DNA of 64,000 bases from Medicago truncatula (GCF_003473485.1 NC_053045.1:43814494-43878493), one strand, 5' to 3'; positions 10,623-22,856 are shown, numbered from the stretch's first letter. Made by a program: numbers and translations. The notes: a model not told the origin generated them from the sequence alone.

Positions 10623-13600
10623 ATGGCTGGTCGCTATGAAAGCAACCCTTTTGATGAAGAAGAAGTTAATCCCTTTTCTGTAAGTTCTTCTTTTCACCTT
10701 CTTTTTCTTAAAGTTTTCATTTTTTCAACTGGGTATGAACTGTTTTTGTTGATCTTGATTTCATCCTTTAAAGGGCTGTTTTAGACTGAAACTTTAGTTC
10801 AATTGTTGTTTTAGTTGTTAAATTTTGGTTGACTTGGTAGGTACTGTGGTTCAAGTGGTTGGGGAAACTGGTTTTTGAGGTTGCTTCTGTGTGTGGGTAT
10901 CTATTTTTAGTAGTTGGTCTCTTTGATTCTTTGTGTAGGATTTTGTGTGTTTTAATGTTGTTTTGTTTTGGCATAGCCTTTAGAATTCAGCTCAGGCTTT
11001 TAGGATGCATCTTTTATAAGTCCATGTGATTTGCTTGTAGATAAAGATGCTGTATTTTTTAGAATTTAGCTCAGGCTTTTAGGTTGCATCTTTTATAAGT
11101 CCATGTGATTTGCTTGTAGATAAAGATGCTGTATTTTTTAGAATTCAGCTCAGGCTTTTAGGATTTGTGTAACTATAACTGTAAAGTAACTGTATTGGTT
11201 CGCATATTCACACTAAATTTTGATTTTGGTTCTTCTATTTCAATTTCAAAATGAATTTCTGTATTGATGATGATGTTGCAATGCCCTTTTTGTTTGTTAT
11301 GGCATGAATTATGATGAATTGATCTTTTATTTACTTTGCTCGTACTAGCATCCTAATGTTACATCTCTCACCTTACTAGTCGGTTTTGTGGGGATGAAGT
11401 TTAGTCCAACCCAAATTTAGATCATATTAGAGCCTATCAAATAGCTGTTGAAATATCCACTATTGAACCACTCATGTAACACTCTGGATATCCAATCCTG
11501 GGTGCGAGGAGTGTGTGTTGACAGTCTCACATTAGATGTGATACGGCTTGAAAAGGTGTATGTAAATGGAAGGCATCTCTCATTATAAGTCGGTTTTGTA
11601 GAGCCTAAGATAACCCCAATCCAAATTCTAATAAAGCTTATGCACTATGAAGAGATCACATTTATGAGCTTTTATAGTTGCGTTAAGATATGATCTATTT
11701 GAAGTTAGGGGATAAGAGTGAATGATTGATGATCTTAAAACTCAGTTGTTTGACTTCGAGATAAGTTATTCCCTGCTGACTTATTTACTATGTTTTCCTT
11801 AATTTTGGTCTAAACTAACAGGAACCAGCTGCAAAGGGAAAAACATCAAGCCAATCAAACTACAGTGGTGGTGCATTTTACACAACAGTGAGTTCATTAA
11901 TCAAACACCAGTTATAGTTATTTATGTTCATGAAACTGATTGCTTTTTGATAATTTAAAAGTCACAAGTAACAACAATAGGTTATGGTCAGCAGTGGAGG
12001 TAGGGCTAAAGATTAGGACGAGTACAATTTTTATGCATGTAAATATGAATGGTACACAAAAATATTTGAGAAAGTTCTAAATTTATATTCAGAATCATAA
12101 AATCATATGATATTTTAATTTTAATGAATGATGATGCATAAAGAAGAGGTAATACTAATGTCAAATATTTCTAAAATATTTTTGAATCATTACCTATTAT
12201 TTTGCAAATCTTTTTAGGATAAATTGTTGTGACAAAATTACCAAAAACCTTTGCTGATTACGTTATAACTAAACATCACGTTAATGATATTCAGAGCTTT
12301 TCCGTGATGCTTTTTAGCTGCATGCTTGTGATGTTGAATTTTTATTATTTTCATATGGGGAGAAAAATTAAGATGAGATTAAAAAAGTAATACACCCCAA
12401 TTGAAACATTTGTGGAGTAAAATTATTGAGGAAGTGAAAGAAGCACTCCATCCAGCGATACAATTTAACTTTAGCCAGTTTTTATAAATCCCACTACCTT
12501 GTAATGAATTATATCTTTTTACAATCTGAACTCTAAGGTCTAGGTTCATCACCATCCATTTTTTTTTTGTAAGATATGATATATAGTACATGTGTGATGT
12601 GCTGATAAAAAGCCTGTAAATCATTTTGATCTTATGCTTCTTGCTTCATATTGTTTTTAAAATGTCAGAATCCTGGAAGTGTTCCACCTGCCAAGAATTC
12701 AAGGCTTTCACCTCTTGAGCCAGAGCCTGCTGATTATAATAATTATGGCTTTGGCGCAACAGTTGATATACCTCTTGATACATCAACGGTATGCATATAA
12801 TTGAGATTGTTGAAATCCTCAGTTTTTTTTTTTTTTCATTTATAATGTATTTGCATGTATTCTTGCAAGAATTGAACTGAGGTTTTTTCTAATTATTATC
12901 CATTTCAATATTAGGATTTGAAAAAGAGGGAGAAGGAACTCCAATCCAAGGAGGCTGATTTGAGAAGAAGGGAACAGGTATACAATGGGATTCTTTGTGT
13001 CTTTCTGTTCACTTTAGGGTTGAGACTTCCCTCAGTGGATATTTACTGAGATTGGAACATTAGCACCTCTGATGCTCTCCTCTGTTTTCATTTCTCATTT
13101 CCTTCCATATCCATATTTCTGTTTGAGAAGTCTTCAATTTCTCCATCATATAACATTGATTCTCGATTTGATTCTCTTGCTTTCTTTCTTGTTAACACTG
13201 AAAGACATATACTTTTGAGAGTTATAATTGGAAAAGTCATTGAGAAAAACATTTCCATCTTTCTGTTTGAGAAGTCTTAAATAGCGGGTAATGAATATAT
13301 TGATTATATTAGCGACCCATTTGGTTAATTGGCCCTAAATTAACACACACACACTCTTAAATAAACGCCCCTCATTAAATCACGCTGTCATCTATTTAAT
13401 GTCTAGAATGTGCATATTGATATTCAGTTGACTTTGCCTGCATAAGGGTTTATCAACTTACTTCCCTGTTAATTACAAGTATCTAGAAATTCACAGGCAT
13501 CTTTTATTATTTATTTATTCATCCAAATGCAGGAAGTGAGACGAAAAGAAGAAGCTGCTGCACGAGGTAAATTACGTTACCCGTATTTATATTTGTTCAG

Positions 13601-15534
13601 AATGATTTAGTAGTTTATTTGGCTATCCCTTTTCAAATTCTATTGTTTACATTGCTATTACTGTTTGGGGTGTTTTTTTTTTTTTTTTTTTTTTTTTGTT
13701 TCTGTTGATATTCAACTGAATAGTACTGCAGAATTTTATAAATGTCTTTGAAGTTTGAACCTTCTGTACAAATTTATTTCTGCTTAATTCTTCTAATAGG
13801 CATTGACATTTTGTTTTGCAGCTGGAATTGTTCTTGAGGAAAAGAATTGGCCACCATTTTTCCCAATTATCCATCACGACATTGCTAATGAAATTCCGGT
13901 TCATCTTCAAAAATTGCAATATGTTGCATTTACTACATATTTGGGTATGTAATCCTCTTTATTGTTCTTGGTTCCAATTATGCCATTGGTTCTTGAGTAT
14001 TGTGTGAGTCATTTTATATCTCCGCCACTGATTAAAAGCTGTATCATGCAGGACTAGTGGCATGCCTATTGTGGAATGTTATAGCTGTTACTGCTGCTTG
14101 GATTAAGGGTGAAGGTGAGTTCAGATATGTAAAAGAAGGTTTTTTTTTTTTTTGGTCTAGTAGCCCAATGGCTAGAAATTCACCTCATGACGTGAATAAG
14201 TGGGGAGTTCGGGGTTCGAACCCCAACTCCTGCATATTACATGCAATGTCCCTATCAATTGAGCTATGCTCATGGGGACTATAGAAGAAGGTTTTATTCA
14301 GTTATCTAACGATCAAGTTTCGAATCTGACATTTCCTAATGCCATGCACATGAAACATGGCTTTGTTTGACACAGGTGTAAAAATTTGGTTTCTGGCCAT
14401 TATCTACTTCATATCAGGGGTACCTGGAGCATATGTTCTGTGGTATCGTCCATTATATCGTGTTTTTAGGTAAAAAAATTGATATTTACTCGTGTATTTT
14501 TATTAAGAAATTATGAAACTGCAACAAGTTGGGATTTCAATTATACAACTTAAGCCATACTCTTGATTCTAAATATGCTCCTTTTTCATTGCAGGACGGA
14601 AAGTGCTTTGAAATTTGGATGGTTTTTCATGCTTTATCTGGTACATTGTTTATACTTCTTAATGTGCATAAGTTTTTTTTTTTTTTTTTGACCAATTAAT
14701 GTGCATAAGTTATGCTTAAAAAAACTGAAGGAATATAATCATCTTTGTATCTTCTTCTGCTTACAGGTTCACATAGGATTCTGCATCTTAGCTGCTGTTG
14801 CTCCTCCTATAGTTTTCAAAGGAAAATCCCTGACGTACGTCAACTTACTCTACACACTCAATTTAACTTGAAAATATTGCTTTTTCGACTACATTTTTGT
14901 GGCAAAGAGACAACATTTAAATTCGAAAGAAAATTTGTAAATTTTGGTTTTTAATGTGTTTGTGTTCATCTCTTCAAGTGACTGAAGTTATTATCATTTT
15001 TACAATCTAATTTTGGAACTGTTTATTCACACTTATACAGGGGTATTCTATCTGCCATAGATGTGATAGACAACTCTACTTTGATCGGGGTAAGAATACT
15101 ATTTAATTGTCAAATTTTGTTGCACGTCTGTTTGTAAACTAAACTTCAATATTTAGTACTTCAATATTTGTTGCACGTCTGTTGGTACACAATCTTATTC
15201 CAAATATTGCAAATGTGACCAAAGTAAACTTCTGAATTGTTTGATTTTCTGCATTTGCTTGTAGATTTTCTACTTTATTGGATTTGGATTTTTCTGTCTG
15301 GAAACGTTGATAAGCATTTGGGTTATTCAGGTGTGGTTACACTTTTGCTAAGTTTCCGATTATCTTTAAGGTCATTCAGTCAGCATTTAAAAGCCATAAT
15401 TTTCTTACAATGCATAGCTGCTCACTTTTTCTTTGGCTGGAATACAGCAAGTATACATGTACTTCCGCGGAAGTGGTAAGGCTGCTGAGATGAAACGGGA
15501 CGTTGCAAGGGGAGCAGTGAGAGCTGCATTCTGA
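10623..15534 (+). CDS. SCAMP: Secretory carrier-associated membrane protein (SCAMP)
   Basis: Thirteen exons: 10623-10679, 11822-11887, 12669-12788, 12915-12977, 13533-13566, 13822-13944, 14052-14114, 14376-14469, 14595-14640, 14767-14834, 15041-15089, 15265-15330 and 15448-15534. They give 311 aa, within the family range. The N terminus has NPF motifs ([12 protein letters not shown]), which bind EH-domain proteins in this family. A charged coiled-coil follows at about residues 82-113 ([16 protein letters not shown]). After that come four hydrophobic segments (near 150-175, 178-195, 208-232 and 255-282). The SCAMP signature between segments two and three is [10 protein letters not shown] (the E-peptide). 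The C terminus is basic ([18 protein letters not shown]). SCAMPs cycle between the trans-Golgi, early endosome and plasma membrane in exo- and endocytosis. All junctions are GT-AG and in frame. Introns hold a 79-bp tandem repeat and a SINE. The family call is very secure; the particular paralog is not determined. Confidence 0.95.
10980..11163 (+). repeat. 79-bp tandem repeat, about 2.3 copies
   Basis: TTAGAATTCAGCTCAGGC starts at 10980, recurs with slight changes at 11059 and again at 11138, an exact 79-bp period. Copies one and two differ at a few bases; the third breaks off after TTTTAGGAT. It lies in SCAMP intron 1. Confidence 0.9.
11340..11640. repeat. Degenerate LTR/TRIM-like repeat in SCAMP intron 1
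   Basis: Two similar blocks, each with CATCTCTCA followed by AGTCGGTTTTGT and then CCAA-rich sequence, begin near 11362 and 11572. Between them are TGTAACACTCTGGATATCC and GGGTGCGAGGAGTGTG. Such words are common in short plant LTR retroelements. The ends are not clear, so the class is uncertain. Confidence 0.35.
14141..14283 (-). mobile_element. tRNA-derived SINE copy 2, with poly(A) and target duplication
   Basis: On the minus strand the head has CATAGCTCAATTGATAGGG (A-box-like), then GGGGTTCGAACCCC (B box), then a body ending in a long A run (the T run at 14140-14153 on the plus strand). AAGAAGGTTT is found on both sides, at about 14133 and 14287, consistent with a target-site duplication. 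It lies about 27 bp after the donor of SCAMP exon 7. Confidence 0.75.
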
Positions 15535-16850
15535 TGAGAAGGCAGTATGGATTACCTTTTCATGGATCAATATATGTATATTACTAGCCACAAATAATGT
15601 GAAGAAAAATATTATTCTGATGGTGATTTTCGTGTACAAGTTTTATTTATTTGTTCTTCTCTTGTTTAACATGTTAGCTATTCATGTGGTTTGTTAGTGT
15701 ACATTATAAGCAGAGATTTGACTTAGCAGTGGCTGGTAGAAAAGTGCAATAGTGAAACTCATGTAATTCATAGATATTGTGCCAGTGGTGATGCTTTTTC
15801 TCAAGTTTCTTTAACAGGTGTGATCCTAGTCTTGTTAGACATATTTTTCAGGTCTCTTAAGTTCAGGATTGTTGTCTCTTAAGTCACATTGATTTACGTC
15901 TACTTTATTTCACAAAACTAAATATGAGTCTTTTTTCTTCTTTCTTATGATGTAGTCAGAAGTAACTGATTATGAACTAAATATGAGACCTTATTTTGAA
16001 TAGAATGCAACTCCTTGTCACCGACTAACAAAAGCTACAATAAGAGTATTAACTAAACTAATAACTAAAATAAAGTTAGAAAATAATAGAAAAACCTATC
16101 AATGGAAGCTATCTGCCAACTAGTACATACAATTACTCCTTCCATGTTACTACTATATTTGTTTCAAAGATAATTAAAGCAGAGGTTTTAAGAAAATGTA
16201 CACATCTTTAGGAATTTGTGTATAGATTTTATAGTTAGATTGTTTTCAAGTAATTGACCAACAGCCTATTCTTGAACAATAGATATTTATTGTGCATAAC
16301 TAAGTTTTGTCCTTGGTGGATCCTAAGAAGTTAAAAGAATACAATGTATGAGATTAAACTCTTATCCAGTTTTTAGGTAAATTTATTTAAGAGAAATTAA
16401 ACAATTACTCAAGTTAGGATTGAATAAAAAGACATTTTATGATCAGTATCTTGACATGTCAGAGAGTAGTTGAAATTGAAATGATTTTTGTAGGAGTTAA
16501 GTAAATAAAGACTAAGAGATCCAAGGAAGATGGCTAAAGTAGTACAAACTAAATCTCCCTCTGCCAAAATACAACTCAAGATATACATAGATATCATACT
16601 AACTTTTTTCATGAGTGAAAAAAATAACAGTCCAGAATCAGACTCTTCTCAGCAATACTGCAGTATACCATACTTTATTAAACTACATAGATATAAACAT
16701 TACAAAACCATATATATAATGAAAAGCAAGTTCCAACTCAGATCAACCCATATACAATAGTAGTAGATATATATTTATTTATCTAATAGTAAAAGGGTGT
16801 TGGAGATGATCATAAGTTAAAACTTAAACACACAATATATGTAGCTTCCC
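15535..16850. other. SCAMP 3' UTR and convergent spacer
   Basis: About 1.3 kb between the SCAMP stop and the convergently oriented glycine-rich protein gene. The first part is presumed 3' UTR. Nothing else with coding or repeat structure was recognised. Confidence 0.5.
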
Positions 16851-17318
16851 TCAACAAGAAGCAGTACATTTCTTTTTGCAATCAATGGTGCAGCCACCAC
16901 CTCCACCGCCACCACCGTAGCCCTTGCCGGAGCGACTGAAGGAAGTAAAACACCTTGCTGGACAGGTGACCTTCTTCTGGTAACAAGGGCCTCTGTCTTT
17001 GCAGACAACAGTTGGCCTAATTACACCATTTGTAGAGTGCCCTCCGTTTGGACCACCATATCCACCTCCATATCCACCTGCATAATTTCCCCCTCCTCCT
17101 ATGATGTTGTTGTCAAAACCTGGTATGCTAAAACCTCCTCCTGGTCCAAATCCAAAGGAGCCACCATAGTCATTGCCACCACCAACACCATCTTTGTTAT
17201 TGTTGTTGTTGTCAGCAGATGGTGAAGGTTTAGTTGTTGATGTGGATCTGCGAGAGGACACAGAGGTAGTAACTGTTAGCAAGATGGTGAACAAAATAAG
17301 GATGCTTATCTGTTTCAT
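16851..17318 (-). CDS. Secreted glycine-rich protein with cysteine-rich tail
   Basis: A single-exon 155-aa ORF. Residues 1-22 form a clear signal peptide (KQISILILFTILLTVTTSV, then SSRR). A Ser/Thr/Asn-rich linker follows, then a glycine-rich middle (GGYGGGYGGPNGG). The C-terminal domain has spaced cysteines: CKDRGPC, VTCPARC, then a second Gly run, then CTIDCKKKCTASC. Eight cysteines are confined to the last ~50 residues, suggesting disulfide folding after secretion. Similar Gly-rich/Cys-tailed proteins occur across dicots with unknown roles, presumably apoplastic or cell wall. An AT-rich TATA-like TTAAATATT lies about 75 bp upstream on the minus strand. It is convergent with the SCAMP gene. 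The ORF is confident; function is not known. Confidence 0.85.
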   Translation of the reverse strand: MKQISILILFTILLTVTTSVSSRRSTSTTKPSPSADNNNNNKDGVGGGNDYGGSFGFGPGGGFSIPGFDNNIIGGGGNYAGGYGGGYGGPNGGHSTNGVIRPTVVCKDRGPCYQKKVTCPARCFTSFSRSGKGYGGGGGGGGCTIDCKKKCTASC

Positions 17319-18189
17319 TTTTGCTTTCTTTCTTTGTTGTGTACAAACATGAAATGGTAGAAGAGAGTTTATGTGTTTGGTTAATGGAATATTTAAGGTA
17401 TGGAGATAGATAGTGGGGGGTTTAGTGGAGTGAAAAAAGGTAGCATGTGGAGTACAGATGGTGAATTTATGACCCTATTGTTGGTTGGCTGCAATTATTG
17501 TAGTATGCTGACTTAATTCATTACAACCACGTATAAAGGGAAGGAGTGTTATACTAAAACTAGTTAGTTAGTTCAATTTCCATTTCACTTGAATGAGTGA
17601 TTATTTATGGATGACATGTAAATAGGTGTTTGATTAAGGATAATTATGTTGACATATTTCAATTGCATTCTCATGGATTTATTTGGGTCCAAACCATTGT
17701 ACCGCATGATAGGTAGGTACTCAAAATAAATAAGCAGTGAGCTGTAATGAAGAAACCAAAATGTGATAAAATGAGACAGATATTTCTAACACTTCATATA
17801 TAAGTATTTGAAACAGCTTATAAAAATAGTTTCTGATAGGGTTTTGTTGGTACCCTATAAAATTACATCTACCCCACAAGTTATTTGAAATTATGTGTGG
17901 TGTTTTAGAAATGTGGAGATGAGGAAAGTTGTTCTCCTAATTTGGCTTAGGTAGGTGATTCAAGTAGTCACAAAGAAAGAGTGACAACATTTAATCCATA
18001 TTATATTTCGAACAGTACACATTTCATGCTAGCAAGCTACTAGTACAAATACATCAACAGTAACTGAAGTTAAAGCAGAGGCATTAAAATGATGCCGTGT
18101 CATGTAAAACAGAAAATAAAAGCTAAAATACAATTCACAAGATCATAATATGATTACATATAGATTATTTATTATGAAACAGTTTCAAC
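17319..18189. other. Promoter region of the glycine-rich gene and spacer to the HAL2-like gene
   Basis: About 870 bp. The left part should hold the promoter of the glycine-rich gene on the minus strand; the right part is the 3' flank of the HAL2-like gene. No repeat or extra ORF was recognised. Confidence 0.45.
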
Positions 18190-20948
18190 TCAGAGGCTAG
18201 AAGAGGACCAACTAGCATCAACAGCATCTATGATCTTTTCATGTAATGTGGATCCAGCACAAGCAACTATACCACGATCAAGTCCTCGTAAGTATGAGCC
18301 TTTAGAGAAGTCCAAGGAACGTCCCCTAACATCTGTTACTGTGCCTCCTGCCTCTTGTATGATGATGAAACCAGCAGCATGATCCCATATTTTCTCTTTG
18401 TAACCAGTCCTTGCAAACTTCATAAACACCTCAGCATCCCCACATGCTAGTGCCACATATTTCATTATGCTCTTAACTCCTAATGGTTTATTGCTGCATA
18501 CAACGGATGAATATGAGCTTTCTTGTAAACTAAAAAACTATAATTCTGTTATCGGAACTATATTATTTTTGTGGCGACCTTTGGAAGTAGAAGCTCATGG
18601 TGCTCCTCATCATTACGATTGAGAAGATGACATGATCAATGTTAGTTTGATAAAAATAAGGAAAAACAAATATGAGTTAAGTTTTAGACACATTTTTTTT
18701 TTTTTTTTTTCATCAATTGACATCGATCAAGTCACTGTCTCAACTGTGAAAACGTGAAGGACCGTGAGCTTCTACTTCCAGAAGACAGCATTTGTCACAT
18801 TGAAGATTCAAAAGATTTTCAAGTACCGGTTGTGGACCACCTATCAAAGTGGTCCACCATAGAATTTGCTTGCATATTAAATTAATTGATAAAGCTTCGC
18901 GGCCACAATCTGAGCTACAATATCAAATTTTTTATGTCTCTGCGACCACGATTGAGGTTATATTTGATTGCAATTCTTGACTGTATCAAGGATCGCAACA
19001 CGGCTGGAATTTAAAGCCTTGTTGACTAAATACAAATAGAAAACATGGGAATAATCCACATAGGAATAATCCCATTTTGGAATGTGTAAAAGCCTATAAC
19101 CACACAATAAAGGAATGTTTAAAAAAAGAATGAAATAGAAATGCACCTGAAACCAACACTATGAGCCAGTCCATCAGTAAAGGAGTGACTTGAATTAGCC
19201 TCCTCAACTGTTTGGCACAAAGTGGCCAATCCTAGGTTGTCAACAGAAGACAAAGAAACTAGTTTTGCATGGTTTGGCCACACAAACTTCTTATTGGCAT
19301 GATGGATGAGTGGTTGGATCCAAGCCTTGCCACTATCCTTTTTAGCATAAATTACACAACCTCTATTCCAAGTTTCAGATGTTGGAGGAATCAACTTGGA
19401 CATGATCCTATGATAACTTTGCTGATAACCAAGCCAGTCCTTTCTCATAGGGTAGTTAGGACACCCAAGAACACCAACCACCACTTCTCCATCCTCTACG
19501 AGTGATAAAGCTACAGCATATTGATCACCATTTACAAATCCCAATTTACCATCAAGAGGACTTAGTGCCCAAAATCTTCCCGAATGACCCCCAACTGAGT
19601 TGCAGTGACTAATGATTTCAAGAACCTCTGAAGTTCCAAGAGCTGATTTTGGTGCTTCAGCTCCAAATAAAGGTGCTTCAGATAGACAATCATTCACAAT
19701 TTTTACTACAGTTTCTAGCAGTTCAGATGCATTAGTGTTGGAGAGAGTCTGAACCTCCTCTTCAGCTAGAATAGAGATATTGTCACCCCCTAAACATTCA
19801 GATAATATCCAGCTCACAATTGCTTTGACACTCCAACCTATATATTTAGCATATTGACAAAGTACAGAGCAATTCAATTTCAGTTAGTTGTAAGTAAGAA
19901 TATAATTTTATCAAATTCACCGATACGCATGATCCGGGAAGGGGTCCCACCATTTTGGTGTATTGTACGCACACTTACCGTGTTTTTTACACAATATATT
20001 GTCTTAAACCCGCGACTTTTCAGTCACAGGACAACAACTTTACCGTTGCACAAACCTTCATATGAGCAAACTTAAATACTCCATCAAGCTTCTCATACCA
20101 ACCAACATGGAGTCGACAATCTATAATACTAAGTCTTTATCATTTTCCATTTTACCATCATAATTTTGTTTTTAAAACCTCTGAAGCCTTTATATAACAG
20201 TCACTTTTCTTGCCAAAAAGTTTTTCATTGACTTTAAAGATTTTAGAGTATAAGTATTCATTTTGATTATTAGATCCTGTTTGTATCAGAAAATGTTTGT
20301 TATCCTCTTTTGTCACTTCAGAATAAATCCAAGAAGCCACTTGTCATAATTTGACTGGATATCAAAGCAACTTAGGCACAAGTGGCAGAAGTTGTGTTTG
20401 ATGAGATCACTCCCTGCACTTTCATGCAGTAGATACCGGACAGTAGACACCCTATACAATAATCAACTCAGAATTCCATATAAATCCATATATGGCAGGC
20501 TAAGATAAAAGTTTAACTCATTAGCTTAATAAAACAAAAATAACTCACGCAAACAAGACATGACAATTTCCACAATTAGAGAATATTCACCTGCCACTGT
20601 GACTGAAGAATTACAATCCTTGGAAATCAAGGTTTCTTGCACTTTTTGACATAGAGAGCATGCCATCTGGACTGCTCTGACAGCAACATCCAATTCTTTG
20701 GAATATTCTTCTGATTGTGAGACAAGACCAACCATTTGTCTGTCCTCCTCCATCAAGGGAGAAGAATAGTTTTGTTCGAATTTCGACACAAAACCAATGT
20801 GGCTTGAGAGGTTCTTATGATGATTGAAGGACAAGAAGCTTGAACTTGTTTTTGCTTCTATATGGCTTAGTGTGAAGTAGCCACTCCTCTTTCCATGTCT
20901 AAATATATGTGATATGTTTGCACGGAAGATGGAACAATATAAAGACAT
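18190..20948 (-). CDS. HAL2/SAL1-like 3'(2'),5'-bisphosphate nucleotidase homolog, active site degenerate
   Basis: Three exons on the minus strand (20948-20591, 19837-19147, 18493-18190) join in frame to 450 aa. The family normally removes the 3'-phosphate of PAP and belongs to the Mg-dependent inositol monophosphatase fold. The first ~60 residues are rich in Ser, Arg and His and look like an organelle transit peptide. The fold is clear from LAEEEVQTL (about 143), GRFWALSPLDGKLGFV (206-221), YHRIMSKLIPPTSETW, SHSFTDGLAHSVG and WDHAAG (386-391). Three active-site positions differ from the family: TVAGW where TVADW/Y is normal (residue 120), SPLDGK where DPxDGT is normal (residues 212 and 217). 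The Glu pair, the second Asp of DPxDG and the Asp of WDHAAG remain. Frame and splice sites are intact, so it looks expressed but probably inactive or altered. Confidence 0.88.
18584..18783. repeat. Short inverted repeat in HAL2-like intron 2
   Basis: GGAAGTAGAAGCTCA near 18586 and TGAGCTTCTACTTCC near 18768 are exact inverted copies about 170 bp apart, with a T run between them (about 18692-18710). This suggests a small foldback element, but no target duplication was identified. Confidence 0.5.
19921..20052 (-). mobile_element. Au-like SINE in HAL2-like intron 1
   Basis: On the minus strand, GGTAAAGTTGTTGTCCTGTG is followed by a degraded B box (GCGGGTTTAAGAC), then GGTAAGTGTGCGTACAATAC and GGGACCCCTTCCCGGATC. 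This order matches the Au SINE family of flowering plants (tRNA-like head, then GGTAAG..TGCGTACAAT and CCTTCCCCGGACC core). The A/B boxes are degenerate, so it is an old copy. Confidence 0.75.
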
Positions 20949-22389
20949 GTAGAGTACACAACAAGTTATTGGTTTTGTAATAAGAGGGAATAGAAAATTG
21001 GGATTGGATTATGAATTACAAGAATGACATGGATAAGCCTATAAGAGTCATTATTTATAGGATTGAGTTTCATATCAAAAAACCATTTTTTTCACTTCAT
21101 GTCATTTTCATTAGTGAGAACAAAATGCATTACGACAAAAATTCTTTCTTTTTCGTTCCAAGATTAGAAAATGTCACTTGTACGAGTTATTGCTTCTTGT
21201 ACAAAATAATTAATCTCACAAGTCACTGCTAATAGATGTGTTGTAGAATATTTGTTGAAAAACAAACAAAAATACTAAAGATCGTTTACTTTCAGTCATG
21301 TACTCATGTATACCCTTCTTAGATGGTGTATCGGGCACTAGTGATTTATATAAGGATTTTTCATTCCCCCAAACTACTTATCTCTCACTTGCCTCAATCT
21401 CCTATTGATTTGAGCGTCATAGTGTACCGTCGAACCTCATTTCAAAATCTATGTTTCTTATTTTCAAAAATAAAGAGTTGCTATCAACATTGATGAACAA
21501 TTTTAACATTAGAGACTATTTTGACTAGTGTAATGCACGATAAATGACTATTTTAGAATTTCGATACATTAAAAGACTATTGTGGTTAGATGTTACATTT
21601 TCATGGACCAAAATGATTATTTGTCTTTTTTTTTTTTCTTTTCTTCTTTTTCTGTTGACATAAGTACGGTATACATAATTTCTCCTAAACTTGACTCGTA
21701 CGTTTCATTCATGAAGTACATACTTCATCCGTTTTTGGCAGCTACGTACTTCATTCTTGTGAACTCATTTTCACAGCCATTTTTGACCCGTTTTGGAACT
21801 GTTCTTTTATAATGCTGTTCACATGTGTAAGATTCAAGTCATAATGAGCTAAGCATCAATAAGATACATTCCAATCTATTTTTCATTCATAACATTAATC
21901 ATAAATCAACCTCATTGATCATTTTATCTTGGGCTGCAATCGGAAAATCACCAATTAGGAAGCCAATTAAGTCAACAATTATGGCTGATGACAAAATTGA
22001 CACCGTCCTCCACTGAAGCATATAGGGACACTGAGTCAAAAACTTTATGAGTTAATGTATAAAAGCTTAGATCAACTAGTGTGCCAATGAGTTTACTCTA
22101 AAAACAATTCGATGTATTTCATGAAAAAAAAAACTTGATGTAACTTCAAATATAGGTTCAAAGTAAATGTTATTTCTTTGTGTTGATGTTTTATTGATTT
22201 ATTTCGAATGATATCTTAACGGATCTTGAAATATCCAATTTGTGATCGATAGATATTGTACAACACATGATGAGTGTGCTTAAATAGTGTAGTCTATATG
22301 TGAATGAAATTTGTGATGCGTAAAATCATTTAAATGTTCATGAAAATGTATGGTTTTATACTTTATGGCTATTCATGAAAAAGTTGTCG
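20949..22389. other. Promoter side of HAL2-like gene and gene-poor spacer
   Basis: About 1.4 kb of AT-rich sequence upstream of the HAL2-like start. It should include its promoter. No ORF, RNA gene or bounded repeat was recognised. Confidence 0.45.
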
Positions 22390-22856
22390 GAGCCATTGCA
22401 AGCCTACATGAAAGGGCATGTAGTTCCCCTAGTCAATTTCTCTATAAACATTAATGATTACACTACTAACTCAACAATCTTGTGAGCCATTGCAACTTTA
22501 TCACTACAAGAAAACTGTGTTTTAACGTCGGCCAAAAGCCCACTCTAACAAGAGTAAAACGGACGCTAACAAAGATTTAGCGTCAGGGTTGGGCAGGCTA
22601 AAAAAGTTGAAGCAGCTACCGGGTAGCATCAACTCCCTGGCATCCGTGGTTAATATAGAGTTGGTCATGCCTAGTTAAGATCCCACTCTAATTGGACGCT
22701 AGTGGCGTCAGTGTCGGTGGCTGACACTAAAAATGGAGGCTAAATTACTATTTTCTTGTAGTATACATACATGAAAAGGCATGTAGTTCCCCTAAACTGT
22801 TCTTGGAACATACTAATGATAACACTAGTGTCTCAACGATCTTTTGAGAGAAGCTT
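22390..22856 (+). repeat. ~93-bp tandem duplication split by a CACTA-type MITE
   Basis: GAGCCATTGCAA starts units at 22390 and 22483. Both units share the segment ACATGAAA(A/G)GGCATGTA followed by GTTCCCCT and, later, TCTCAAC-like sequence. The second unit is interrupted at 22502-22763 by the CACTA-type element. Confidence 0.75.
22502..22763. mobile_element. CACTA-type MITE
   Basis: Begins CACTACAAGAAAAC and ends TTTTCTTGTAGTA, an inverted pair characteristic of CACTA (EnSpm) elements except for the last base. The interior has GC-richer subterminal words such as GACGCTA, GTGTCGG and GGCTGACACT. Flanking triplets are TAT and TAC. There is no coding capacity. Confidence 0.75.

Noticed and set aside
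11340..11640. Cassandra-type TRIM with 5S rRNA promoter
   Set aside because: Although GGGTGCGAGGAGTG recalls such elements, no 5S-like internal control region was found, so only a generic LTR-like repeat was listed.
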